A stretch of 7,063 nucleotides of DNA from Rubripirellula sp. (GCA_029287555.1 JARFQX010000959.1:1-7063); one strand, 5' to 3'. Shown: positions 1 to 6,342, counted from the stretch's first letter. Notes: generated by a model from the letters alone, not told the origin. Made by a program: numbers and translations.

Positions 1-1
1 G

Positions 2-1069
2 ACGCTGGCCGGATTGGCCGCCCTGTTGATGGGGATGACCGCTCACTATGCCTTCACCGAGCAAAGCTGGTCTACGACTCACGACGACTTATGGGCCCAG
101 CCGATCTCGCAGGTTCAGGCTATGCAGTCGCATCGCGACGACCAAGTCAGCAAGGATAAGGATTTGGAGTCGCAGCTGACCTACTTGAACACGATGGGCC
201 GCGAGGTTTCGGGCAATGCCGAACGGCGGTTGAAGTGGCTTGAGGTGATCAAGGCGATCAACGCGGCGATCCCGCGCACCGAGTACCCCGACGGCAAGAC
301 ACCGACTCCCAAAGAGCTGCCTTACTCGCAGCGGACCGACATTCACGTCACCCAAGCAGATACGAAACACTACGAGGATCTAGCGGATTGGTGGACCGAA
401 GAAGTCCAGAGGCGTTACCGCGAAGAGATGGGCAGCTGGGCGAAGGTGACCGACTACAAGTACGTCGGTAGCGAAGATGACAAAAAACCGGAGCTCGAAG
501 CTCAACTCGAAGCCGAAACGGGCCCGTCGGGTCCAGGTTGGGTCATCGAATTGCGCTGTTATCACTACTACAACGACCCCAACAACCGCGGTGAGATCGA
601 AAGCGACCATGTTCGGAAGGTCATGACGACCAACTTCTTGAATAAAACCGTGGAACCGTTGGTGACCGTTGAACTGCCCACCGGTAAGAAGGATGCGAAC
701 GGTGAGGACATCATGGAGACCTTCACCCTCGAAGAGATGGGACTGCAGTACCCGCTGTTGCTTGATGACAACCGCGCCAAGCCGACGTCGATTCCTAACC
801 CCGACTACGATCCCGCGGCGATGGCGGACATGACGACACTGGCGACGACCTTTGACCCGGAAGATCCACCCGAGGGATTTGAGCCACCGATGCTCCAGGT
901 CGCTAAACTCGATTTCACCTACCAGATCGTGTGGAAGGACAACATGCTCAGTGAACGGCTTGAAGCGAAGGAAGAGGCGAGGAAGCTCGCCGACGAAGAA
1001 AAGGCCGCTCAGGAAGCGGCTCAGCAGGCCACTCAGCAGCCGGTCGGTGACGCCGCGGCAGCCCAGTGA
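2..1069 (+). CDS. Single-pass envelope protein, 5'-truncated, possibly the C-terminal part of a PilM/PilN-like protein
   Basis: The reading frame is open from base 2 with no convincing start; the TTG at 14 lies inside a hydrophobic helix (TLAGLAALLMGMTAHYAF, visible residues 1-18), so the gene begins upstream. After this membrane segment come about 335 residues that should be periplasmic: a helical, charged stretch, a beta-type segment around visible residues 179-191 (GWVIELRCYHYYN), another near 303-314 (LDFTYQIVWKDN), and a charged helix ending in an Ala/Gln-rich tail. No catalytic motif is visible. It precedes two more single-pass proteins on the same strand, 80 bp from the next, so an operon is likely. 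From general knowledge of planctomycete genomes, such a region can follow an actin-like PilM domain in one long protein; that part would be outside the window, so this is inference. It could equally be a stand-alone PilN-like or unrelated envelope protein. Confidence 0.75.
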   Translation, partial: TLAGLAALLMGMTAHYAFTEQSWSTTHDDLWAQPISQVQAMQSHRDDQVSKDKDLESQLTYLNTMGREVSGNAERRLKWLEVIKAINAAIPRTEYPDGKTPTPKELPYSQRTDIHVTQADTKHYEDLADWWTEEVQRRYREEMGSWAKVTDYKYVGSEDDKKPELEAQLEAETGPSGPGWVIELRCYHYYNDPNNRGEIESDHVRKVMTTNFLNKTVEPLVTVELPTGKKDANGEDIMETFTLEEMGLQYPLLLDDNRAKPTSIPNPDYDPAAMADMTTLATTFDPEDPPEGFEPPMLQVAKLDFTYQIVWKDNMLSERLEAKEEARKLADEEKAAQEAAQQATQQPVGDAAAAQ

Positions 1070-1149
1070 CGATCCTCGACCGTTCCTTGATTTGATTCTC
1101 CACTCTTTCGACCCCGGCTAATCGCAACCCGCAACCCCAACACATTGAC

Positions 1150-2925
1150 ATGGACCAGTTAAAAGCCCAGCTCGCCGTCGTCTTGAAATACGGTTTCTGG
1201 ATTACCTGCAGCCTGGTACTGATCGCTTCACTGGCGATTTGGTATCTGGCCACATCCAAGTTGGCAGACGAGAATCAAAAGCAGACTTCGAAGATCAACA
1301 GCGCGATCTCGCAGGTCAGCAGCGTGCGCAGCGAATTGCCAACCTTGCCCAATGAGTTGTCGCACAAAGAGATGCGGAAACTCATTAAGGCCCGTCGGGA
1401 CGAAGTGGTGACGGCGTGGAAAAAACTCTACGACCGACAGCGAGGCATCTTGACTTGGCCGGTCGAGGAATTGAAGGCCGACTTCGTCGATGAGTTCGAA
1501 GATTTGGATCCCGACAATGGGATGCGTCCGGATCTACCGTTCGAAGTGTTCGTGAAATTCCCCAACGAGAACGAGAAGGAAACAACGCTGCGAACAAGGT
1601 ACGAACGCTACATCAAGAACGTGCTTCCCGACATCGCCAAGATCGCCAAGGCGGAATGGACCGCCGAGTTCGAACGAAGCATGTCGATGGACGCGATGAT
1701 GGGCACGATGGGGGGCGGGAGACCAATGGGCCTCAAGGACGTCGACATCACCGGGGCTGAGAAGGGCCCCTTGGTCCAATGGAGTTCCGAAAGCCAACAG
1801 GCCATCTTGAAGGATCTGTTCCCCTGGCGCGGTTCACTTCCCACGACCCTCGAAGTCTACTATTCCCAGGAAAATATCTGGATCCTCAAGCAGCTCCTAC
1901 AGATCGTTGCCGACGTCAACGGAGATGCAACCCAGCCCTACCAAGCCAAGATTCGCGAGATCAGACAGATCGGCATCGGAAAGTCAGTCAAGTTTGGCGA
2001 AGGCCACATCAGCAAACCCGGCGAAGGTTCCTTGGGCATGATGGGCGGCATGATGGGTGGCATGATGGATGAAATGATGGACATGGGCGACGACTTGTAT
2101 GACGATATGGGAGGGGACATGATGGGGGGTGGAACCATGGTCGCAACCGATCCAGCCGAAAACCGATACGTCAACGCCGCGCTCGAACCGATCCCAGCCG
2201 CGACTTTGCGATCCGCCCTGGAGAGCAACCTCCCAAGCAATGCAGCCCTCGCGGTGGCAAAACGCGTGCCCGTGATGATGTCGTTGAACATGGACCAGCG
2301 GGCCGTCCATGAGTTGATCGCCGCGTGCGGCAACGCTCCGCTGATGGTTGAAGTTCATCAAGTGCGACTGTTGCCCGAGATGGCCGGCGGCGCGATGGGC
2401 ATGGGTGGCATGGGCGACATGGGCGGCGAAGAAATGGAGATGGGCATGGGCATGGAGATGGAGATGGGCGGCATGGGCATGGGCATGGGCATGGGAGGAA
2501 TGGGTGCGGCCGCGCTGACCGAACCGGTCGATGAAACACCGCTGGACATGACGGTGGAAATCTACGGCATCATTCACATCTACAATCCGCCCGACCCGGT
2601 CAAACTTGGCGTCGAACAAGTCACCGAAGACACCGTCATGGACGGGGCAACCGAAACGATCGGCGGAGAAAAGGTGGCGACCGAATCAGCCGCCGCCCCG
2701 GTCGAAGGGGAGTTGCCCACGCCCCCACCTGCTGCCACAGGAACCCCACCTGCTGCGACGGGAACGACTCCCGATGCTCCGGCCCCCGACGCTGGGACGC
2801 CTGCGGCACCGCCGGCGACTTCTCCCGCAACGCCGCCGGTGGCCCCCGATACGACGCCGCCGGCGACGACTCCGGGGGATTCGACCACCGAGGCGGTTCC
2901 GCCCGTCGCCATGATTGGCAATTGA
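1150..2925 (+). CDS. Single-pass envelope protein with PilO/Amuc_1100-like domain and Met-Gly tracts
   Basis: A 591-residue protein. Residues 1-13 are a short cytoplasmic tail and residues 14-34 a membrane helix (YGFWITCSLVLIASLAIWYLA), with no signal-peptidase or lipobox motif, so it should stay anchored. Residues 36-110 are charged and helical (probable coiled coil). Residues 373-409 (from VPVMMSLNMDQR to VEVHQVRLLP) and 466-481 (DMTVEIYGIIHIYNPP) look like the strands and helix of a ferredoxin-like fold as in PilO or Amuc_1100-type proteins; this rests on pattern recognition, not a search. Three Met-rich stretches occur: residues 178-193 (6 Met), 297-330 (13 Met of 34) and 416-451 (15 Met of 36), the last lying between the two conserved beta segments. 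The C-terminus (about 523-585) is a Pro/Thr/Ala-rich tail. The ATG at 1150 directly precedes the membrane helix but has no Shine-Dalgarno match. It probably acts with its neighbours in an inner-membrane complex; function unknown. Confidence 0.85.
   Translation: MDQLKAQLAVVLKYGFWITCSLVLIASLAIWYLATSKLADENQKQTSKINSAISQVSSVRSELPTLPNELSHKEMRKLIKARRDEVVTAWKKLYDRQRGILTWPVEELKADFVDEFEDLDPDNGMRPDLPFEVFVKFPNENEKETTLRTRYERYIKNVLPDIAKIAKAEWTAEFERSMSMDAMMGTMGGGRPMGLKDVDITGAEKGPLVQWSSESQQAILKDLFPWRGSLPTTLEVYYSQENIWILKQLLQIVADVNGDATQPYQAKIREIRQIGIGKSVKFGEGHISKPGEGSLGMMGGMMGGMMDEMMDMGDDLYDDMGGDMMGGGTMVATDPAENRYVNAALEPIPAATLRSALESNLPSNAALAVAKRVPVMMSLNMDQRAVHELIAACGNAPLMVEVHQVRLLPEMAGGAMGMGGMGDMGGEEMEMGMGMEMEMGGMGMGMGMGGMGAAALTEPVDETPLDMTVEIYGIIHIYNPPDPVKLGVEQVTEDTVMDGATETIGGEKVATESAAAPVEGELPTPPPAATGTPPAATGTTPDAPAPDAGTPAAPPATSPATPPVAPDTTPPATTPGDSTTEAVPPVAMIGN
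1681..1728 (+). repeat. Short Met-rich cluster (gene 2)
   Basis: Residues 178-193 of the gene 2 product contain 6 Met in 16 residues (MSMDAMMGTMGGGRPM). It is the smallest of five such clusters in genes 2 and 3 and may be a decayed or nascent version of the longer tracts. Confidence 0.6.
2038..2139 (+). repeat. Met/Gly/Asp-rich tract A (gene 2)
   Basis: Residues 297-330 contain 13 Met in 34 residues. The first part repeats the unit MMGG three times in relaxed form, then becomes Asp-rich (MMDEMMDMGDDLYDDM). It sits just before the conserved PilO-like segment and is probably a flexible linker or a metal-binding insertion. Confidence 0.8.
2395..2502 (+). repeat. Met-Gly/Met-Glu tract B (gene 2), hexanucleotide repeat ATGGGC
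   Basis: Residues 416-451 contain 15 Met in 36 residues, mostly in MG, ME and MGG units. The DNA is built from ATGGGC hexamers, with the longest uninterrupted run ending near 2495. The tract separates two conserved beta segments (VEVHQVRLLP and DMTVEIYGIIHIYNPP), so it is most simply a long loop within one folded domain. Confidence 0.85.
2475..2495 (+). other. G-quadruplex motif in coding strand (gene 2)
   Basis: Four GGG runs at 2475, 2481, 2487 and 2493 are separated by identical CAT loops. This fits the canonical G3+N1-7 quadruplex pattern on the coding strand and therefore in the mRNA. A second, looser motif lies at 2397-2423 (GGG at 2397, 2403, 2412, 2421; loops of 3, 6 and 6). It follows from the Met-Gly repeat; folding in the cell is not shown. 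Confidence 0.6.
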
Positions 2926-2978
2926 CTAGTAACGACCTGATTCTTAAACGCCCAAAACTGATTCGCTCAGCACCGAAC

Positions 2979-2983
2979 GAGGG
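2979..2983 (+). promoter_or_regulatory. Ribosome binding site of gene 3
   Basis: GAGGG ends 8 nt before the ATG at 2992, a good Shine-Dalgarno match and spacing. It supports this start over later ATG codons and contrasts with gene 2, which shows no such match. Confidence 0.6.
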
Positions 2984-2991
2984 ACACTCCC

Positions 2992-5010
2992 ATGGATGCC
3001 GACAAAATCAAAAACTTCTTCCTTCACCACTTCGAGAAGATGATTCTGATTCTGGTGATCGCGGCATCCGGTTACCTGATGTATTCCGGTTTTCAGATGC
3101 CCGACTTCCTAGAGCAACAGAAGCCTAAGGCGCTGAAGGATCAGGCGACTCAGGTCAGGTCGGAAATTGACCTCGATCACAATGAAGCGATTCTGCCGGA
3201 ACGCCAGCCGACGTTTGACATCGTCAAAGAAACCGCTCGGGCCGACGCCCCGGTGGATCCTTCGGTGTACTCGCCGCCGCAAACGTGGACGGGAAAATCT
3301 CCCAACGCGATTGTTCGCCGCCAAGACCCCGAACTTCTTCCTCCCCGCGCTCTGATCGTCAAGCCGGTCGCCACCACCATTGCCGTTCGTGGCGACAAAG
3401 ACGATCCGGAGGCTTACTACTTGGCCTCGCTGGAATCAGCCGATGCGGTGGAAAAGGTTGAAAAGCCGAAACCCCGGGAACGCCGGAGAGGACGGCGGGG
3501 CAACATGGACGAAATGATGATGGAAGAAATGATGATGGGCGGAATGGAAGAAATGATGGACATGGACATGGAAATGGAAATGATGTCCGAGATGACCGGA
3601 GGGGCAACTGGTGCCGGCCGTCGCTTTGATGCCAAGTACGACTTCGGACTCCGCCCGAGCGCCACCGAGGACAAGCGGAATCCGGAACCAGCGGTTGGCT
3701 GGTTCATTGCTGGCACGGCTGTCGTTCCCCACAAGGAGCTGTACGAGAACTTCAAACAGGCGTTCATGGACGCCGACCAGTATGATCCCCGACGCGACAC
3801 GCCGTTCTACTACGATTTGGAAGTGCAACGCGCCGATGTTACCGATAAGTCTGTCGATCAGCTTGCCGATAATGACTGGCGAACCGTGTGGAGCCGACTT
3901 CGATACACCCAGCTTGCCGCCTATCGATGGTCAGGCTTTGCCCCCGAAGTGGTCCCGAGTGACTATCGCGACGATTCACTGACCATGTGGATTCCGCCCG
4001 TTCTGCTTGATGACTATCGGTCGTTTGCCCTCCATCCGCTGATCCCGATGTTGTCGCAAAAGGAACTCGAGCGAGAGAACAGCCTGGAAGAAGACGACGA
4101 AGAGATCATGGATTTCTCGATGGACATGGACGACACGGAACTCGTCGCGCCCGGTCAAAGGTCGTCGATGGGAATGGGAATGGGAATGGGAATGGAAATG
4201 GGGGAGATGGATTATGGAATGGATGAGATGGGCATGGACGGAATGATGATGGGCATGGGAATGGCCATGATGGGTCGTGGAGGGCTCGAAGCCAATCCAG
4301 TCGACTATAAATTGATTCGTTTCTACGACTTCGCCGGCTTCAAGAATTCGCCGCAGTTTGGCCGCAAGTACGTCTATCGAATTCGATATGCAGTCAATGA
4401 CCCCAACTTTCCGTTCTCCGAGAGACTGCAGCCCAAAATGAGCAGCCTGGCACCCGAGGTGGCTCAGCGTGTCCAGGGGAAAATGTCCGAAGCTGTGACA
4501 TCGCAGTCACGATCGTTCCGACGCTGGAGCGATTGGAGCGAACCGACCGAACCGGTTGGCCTGCCATCACTCGAACAGTACTTTGCGGGTCCCGTTGAAC
4601 AGGGCACCATCAATGTCTGGAAGGTAGCCGGGAAAGACGTCAAATACACTCGCGATCCACCCAAGGCTAAGATCCTGGCGTCTCAGTTCGATCTCAACAG
4701 TGGTGTTCGAATCCCGATGGAATTGGAAGTCACCGAGGGAACCGTGCTGAGTCACAAGGCGGAGACGGCTGACGTGGTTGATCCAATTACGCTATCGGTC
4801 AAGAAGTATCCCGACCCCGAACTGGTCAGCGGAACGACGATCGTCGACCTCGACGGCGGTGTTCCCTTGAAGATCACCGAAGACCTCAGCGAGCCTGGAC
4901 TGATGTTAATCTACGACCAGATGGGTCAGTTGAAGGTCACCAGCGAAGTGGATGACCAGGAAATGTATCGAATCTACACCTACGCCGACGAACGTGGCGT
5001 CGAGGAGTAG
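2992..5010 (+). CDS. Single-pass envelope protein with FN3-like segment, WSDWS motif and two Met-rich tracts
   Basis: A 672-residue protein that I cannot assign to a named family. Residues 1-16 are cytoplasmic and 17-34 form a membrane helix (MILILVIAASGYLMYSGF); the rest is probably periplasmic. Residues 162-170 are strongly basic (RERRRGRRG) and run straight into an acidic Met tract at 172-201 (16 Met of 30). Residues 236-300 (WFIAGTAVVPHKELYENF onward, with RRDTPFYYDLEVQRADV) form one conserved-looking domain. A second Met tract spans 393-427 (17 Met of 35). Residues 444-522 look fibronectin-III-like: FYDF, then GRKYVYRIRYAVNDPN, then WSDWSEPTEPV. The last 110 residues are beta-rich and end acidic. 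The gene starts with a good ribosome binding site, ends with tandem stops (TAG TGA), and is followed by an intrinsic terminator, so it is the last gene of the unit. By position it might fill a PilP-like or structural role; that is speculation. Confidence 0.85.
   Translation: MDADKIKNFFLHHFEKMILILVIAASGYLMYSGFQMPDFLEQQKPKALKDQATQVRSEIDLDHNEAILPERQPTFDIVKETARADAPVDPSVYSPPQTWTGKSPNAIVRRQDPELLPPRALIVKPVATTIAVRGDKDDPEAYYLASLESADAVEKVEKPKPRERRRGRRGNMDEMMMEEMMMGGMEEMMDMDMEMEMMSEMTGGATGAGRRFDAKYDFGLRPSATEDKRNPEPAVGWFIAGTAVVPHKELYENFKQAFMDADQYDPRRDTPFYYDLEVQRADVTDKSVDQLADNDWRTVWSRLRYTQLAAYRWSGFAPEVVPSDYRDDSLTMWIPPVLLDDYRSFALHPLIPMLSQKELERENSLEEDDEEIMDFSMDMDDTELVAPGQRSSMGMGMGMGMEMGEMDYGMDEMGMDGMMMGMGMAMMGRGGLEANPVDYKLIRFYDFAGFKNSPQFGRKYVYRIRYAVNDPNFPFSERLQPKMSSLAPEVAQRVQGKMSEAVTSQSRSFRRWSDWSEPTEPVGLPSLEQYFAGPVEQGTINVWKVAGKDVKYTRDPPKAKILASQFDLNSGVRIPMELEVTEGTVLSHKAETADVVDPITLSVKKYPDPELVSGTTIVDLDGGVPLKITEDLSEPGLMLIYDQMGQLKVTSEVDDQEMYRIYTYADERGVEE
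3505..3594 (+). repeat. Acidic Met-rich tract C (gene 3)
   Basis: Residues 172-201 hold 16 Met and 11 Asp/Glu in 30 residues, with only two Gly and one Ser. Typical units are EMMM, EEMM, MDM and MEM. It differs from tracts B and D in being acidic rather than glycine-rich, and directly follows the basic RERRRGRRG stretch. Confidence 0.8.
4168..4272 (+). repeat. Met-Gly tract D (gene 3), tandem ATGGGA hexamers
   Basis: Residues 393-427 contain 17 Met in 35 residues. The DNA starts with four perfect tandem ATGGGA hexamers (4168-4191) plus one variant ATGGAA, then continues as degenerate ATG-rich sequence. Because the unit is six bases, gain or loss of copies would keep the frame and change the tract by Met-Gly steps. 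Confidence 0.85.
4170..4190 (+). other. G-quadruplex motif in coding strand (gene 3)
   Basis: GGG runs at 4170, 4176, 4182 and 4188 are separated by AAT loops, giving a canonical four-run quadruplex pattern in the coding strand and mRNA. It arises from the ATGGGA repeat. Confidence 0.6.
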
Positions 5011-5025
5011 TGAGGAGCAGTCACG

Positions 5026-6342
5026 TCACGTCGATTCGGGCTTGCCGCCTGAACCGCAAATCGAACGGACCAAAGCCCGGTGCCGGAGCATCGGGCTTTT
5101 TTCTTGGCCAGCGCACGCTTCGTGAGGCTTCCACTGCGTGATCAGCGTGCAGACCGGTTCGCCCTGGCGGATCGGTCGGTCGCCGGGCGGAAGGTCGTGC
5201 AACGATTCGTTGGCCCGCAATTGACTTGCCGCGGCGGCGTAGTCGAACGTTAGATCCCGGCAAGCAAAAACGATTCGCTTGTAGTAAATCGGATCGTTCT
5301 CTTGCCGGATCGCCAACTTGCGCGGGAAGTCACAAAGTGAAGAACCGCTCAAGCAGTTTACGGCGATCGACATCAGGGAGAATCCCGGCCGACGACGGCG
5401 GATATGGCGCTCAATCAATTCGCTCGATCCACTCCATCGCGGATTGATCTCCAACAACCAAAGCTGCGACCCCGGTCCGACGATAAAGTCCAGATTGAAC
5501 AGCCCCCGAACCCCTGAGGTGGCAACCACGCGAGAACCAATCTGCTCAAGTTGACGTCGCAAAGTCGACCCAACTTCGATGGGCCCCAGCGAGCCTGCGT
5601 AAAGAAACGGAAATGGACCGATGCGGGTAAATCTCGATCGGCATACACCCAACAGGACGGCTTCGATGCCGTTGCTAATCAGCGTAGCCCCGTACAACTT
5701 TCCGGGCACCCATCGCTGCAAGTATTGAGCTGATCTTGCAACGGTCGTTTTGCCGGGGACGTCATTCGTCCAACACGTTCCCAGCCCGCCGCTGCTACGG
5801 AAGCTCTTCTGTAGCCAACCAGAGTTGCCGGCGAGTCCCTCGCGACTTGGTGTCACATCCGCATTTCGTTCGACGCGGCGGGTGGTGGGAACCTGGAAGG
5901 AGGTTCCGGAGGTGATTCGTCGTAAGCAGTCCAAACTGCGCACCTTGTCGGCGGCCCCGCGTTGATCGGGCCAAAGCCCAAATGCCGGCAGACGAGCGAC
6001 GAAGCTGGCCATGTCCCCGACCAATCCGTCCCCGACCAATCCACCGACGGGAATCATCGGCATCGACTCGGCGATCTCCTGGAGAGCCTTTTCCGTGCTC
6101 GAGGCAAACCCCGCGGAGACGCAGGGATTCCCCCCGATTCCAAACGCCTTCTTATCGAGCAACAGATGTTGTTCGCATGCGTCCAGGGTATCCAAGTCAC
6201 CAAAACGATCGATACCGGTGACGGCGAATCCACCCAGCGCGGCCGATTGGGCTGCCGCCCGAACCGAAGCACCGTACAGGGCAAGCCGTCGCGTTGTCCG
6301 AAGTCCCGCCGATGAAGATATTGGCTTGTCGGGTGGTTGCAT
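5026..6342 (-). CDS. ATP-grasp ligase, probably linked to H4MPT/methanofuran C1 metabolism
   Basis: A 438-residue protein of the ATP-grasp superfamily. Residues 19-52 (RLALYGASVRAAAQSAALGG and on to GIDRFGDLD) match the nucleotide-fold preATP-grasp region. Residues 177-189 (LQKSFRSSGGLGT) carry the ATP-binding Lys and glycine-rich loop, 209-214 (QRWVPG) is the usual central strand, and N283/D285 with E298-I-N-P-R302 give the Mg-ATP ligands. Residues 394-401 (GEPVCTLI) match the C-terminal beta element. Such enzymes join a carboxylate to an amine via acyl phosphate; the substrate here is unknown. Similar ligases (orf17 type, COG2232-like) occur in bacterial H4MPT/methanofuran gene clusters, and fae is divergent next door, which favours a cofactor-building role by inference. 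Residues 101-110 are a duplicated GLVGD. The ATG at 6342 lacks a visible Shine-Dalgarno sequence but gives a plausible N-terminus. The last ~30 residues overlap the opposing terminator and look poorly constrained. Confidence 0.85.
   Translation of the reverse strand: MQPPDKPISSSAGLRTTRRLALYGASVRAAAQSAALGGFAVTGIDRFGDLDTLDACEQHLLLDKKAFGIGGNPCVSAGFASSTEKALQEIAESMPMIPVGGLVGDGLVGDMASFVARLPAFGLWPDQRGAADKVRSLDCLRRITSGTSFQVPTTRRVERNADVTPSREGLAGNSGWLQKSFRSSGGLGTCWTNDVPGKTTVARSAQYLQRWVPGKLYGATLISNGIEAVLLGVCRSRFTRIGPFPFLYAGSLGPIEVGSTLRRQLEQIGSRVVATSGVRGLFNLDFIVGPGSQLWLLEINPRWSGSSELIERHIRRRRPGFSLMSIAVNCLSGSSLCDFPRKLAIRQENDPIYYKRIVFACRDLTFDYAAAASQLRANESLHDLPPGDRPIRQGEPVCTLITQWKPHEACAGQEKSPMLRHRALVRSICGSGGKPEST
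5072..5102 (+). terminator. Intrinsic terminator of the three-gene + strand unit
   Basis: Bases 5072-5083 (AAAGCCCGGTGC) pair with 5088-5099 (GCATCGGGCTTT) to make a 12-bp stem with one G-U pair and a CGGA tetraloop, followed by T residues through 5102 (six Ts in all from 5097). It begins 62 bases after the gene 3 stop. The U-run lies on the + strand side; the other strand has only three Ts after the stem, so the signal is mainly for + strand transcripts. It lies within codons 414-424 of the convergent ATP-grasp gene. Confidence 0.85.
6013..6042 (-). repeat. Perfect 15-bp tandem duplication in the ATP-grasp gene
   Basis: The 15-base unit GTCCCCGACCAATCC (+ strand) occurs twice in direct succession at 6013-6027 and 6028-6042. 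On the coding strand it encodes GLVGD twice (residues 101-110), in frame. Confidence 0.95.

Noticed and set aside
2038..2502. CRISPR-like or other DNA repeat array
   Set aside because: The repeats are short, in frame and explained by Met-Gly coding; there are no uniform spacers or palindromic repeats.
1984..2619. 211-codon minus-strand frame encoding a very His-rich protein
   Set aside because: The His codons are the reverse complement of the ATG-rich Met tracts of gene 2 (CAT opposite ATG). There is no ribosome binding site or recognisable domain, and the sense frame is clearly coding.
2606..2914. Plus-strand Arg/Pro-rich frame inside gene 2
   Set aside because: Frame-shifted reading of the GC-rich Pro/Thr/Ala tail; composition is what the other frames of such DNA give.
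3436..3828. Minus-strand His/Phe-rich frame resembling a metal-binding peptide
   Set aside because: Antisense shadow of Met tract C in gene 3; same CAT/ATG artefact.
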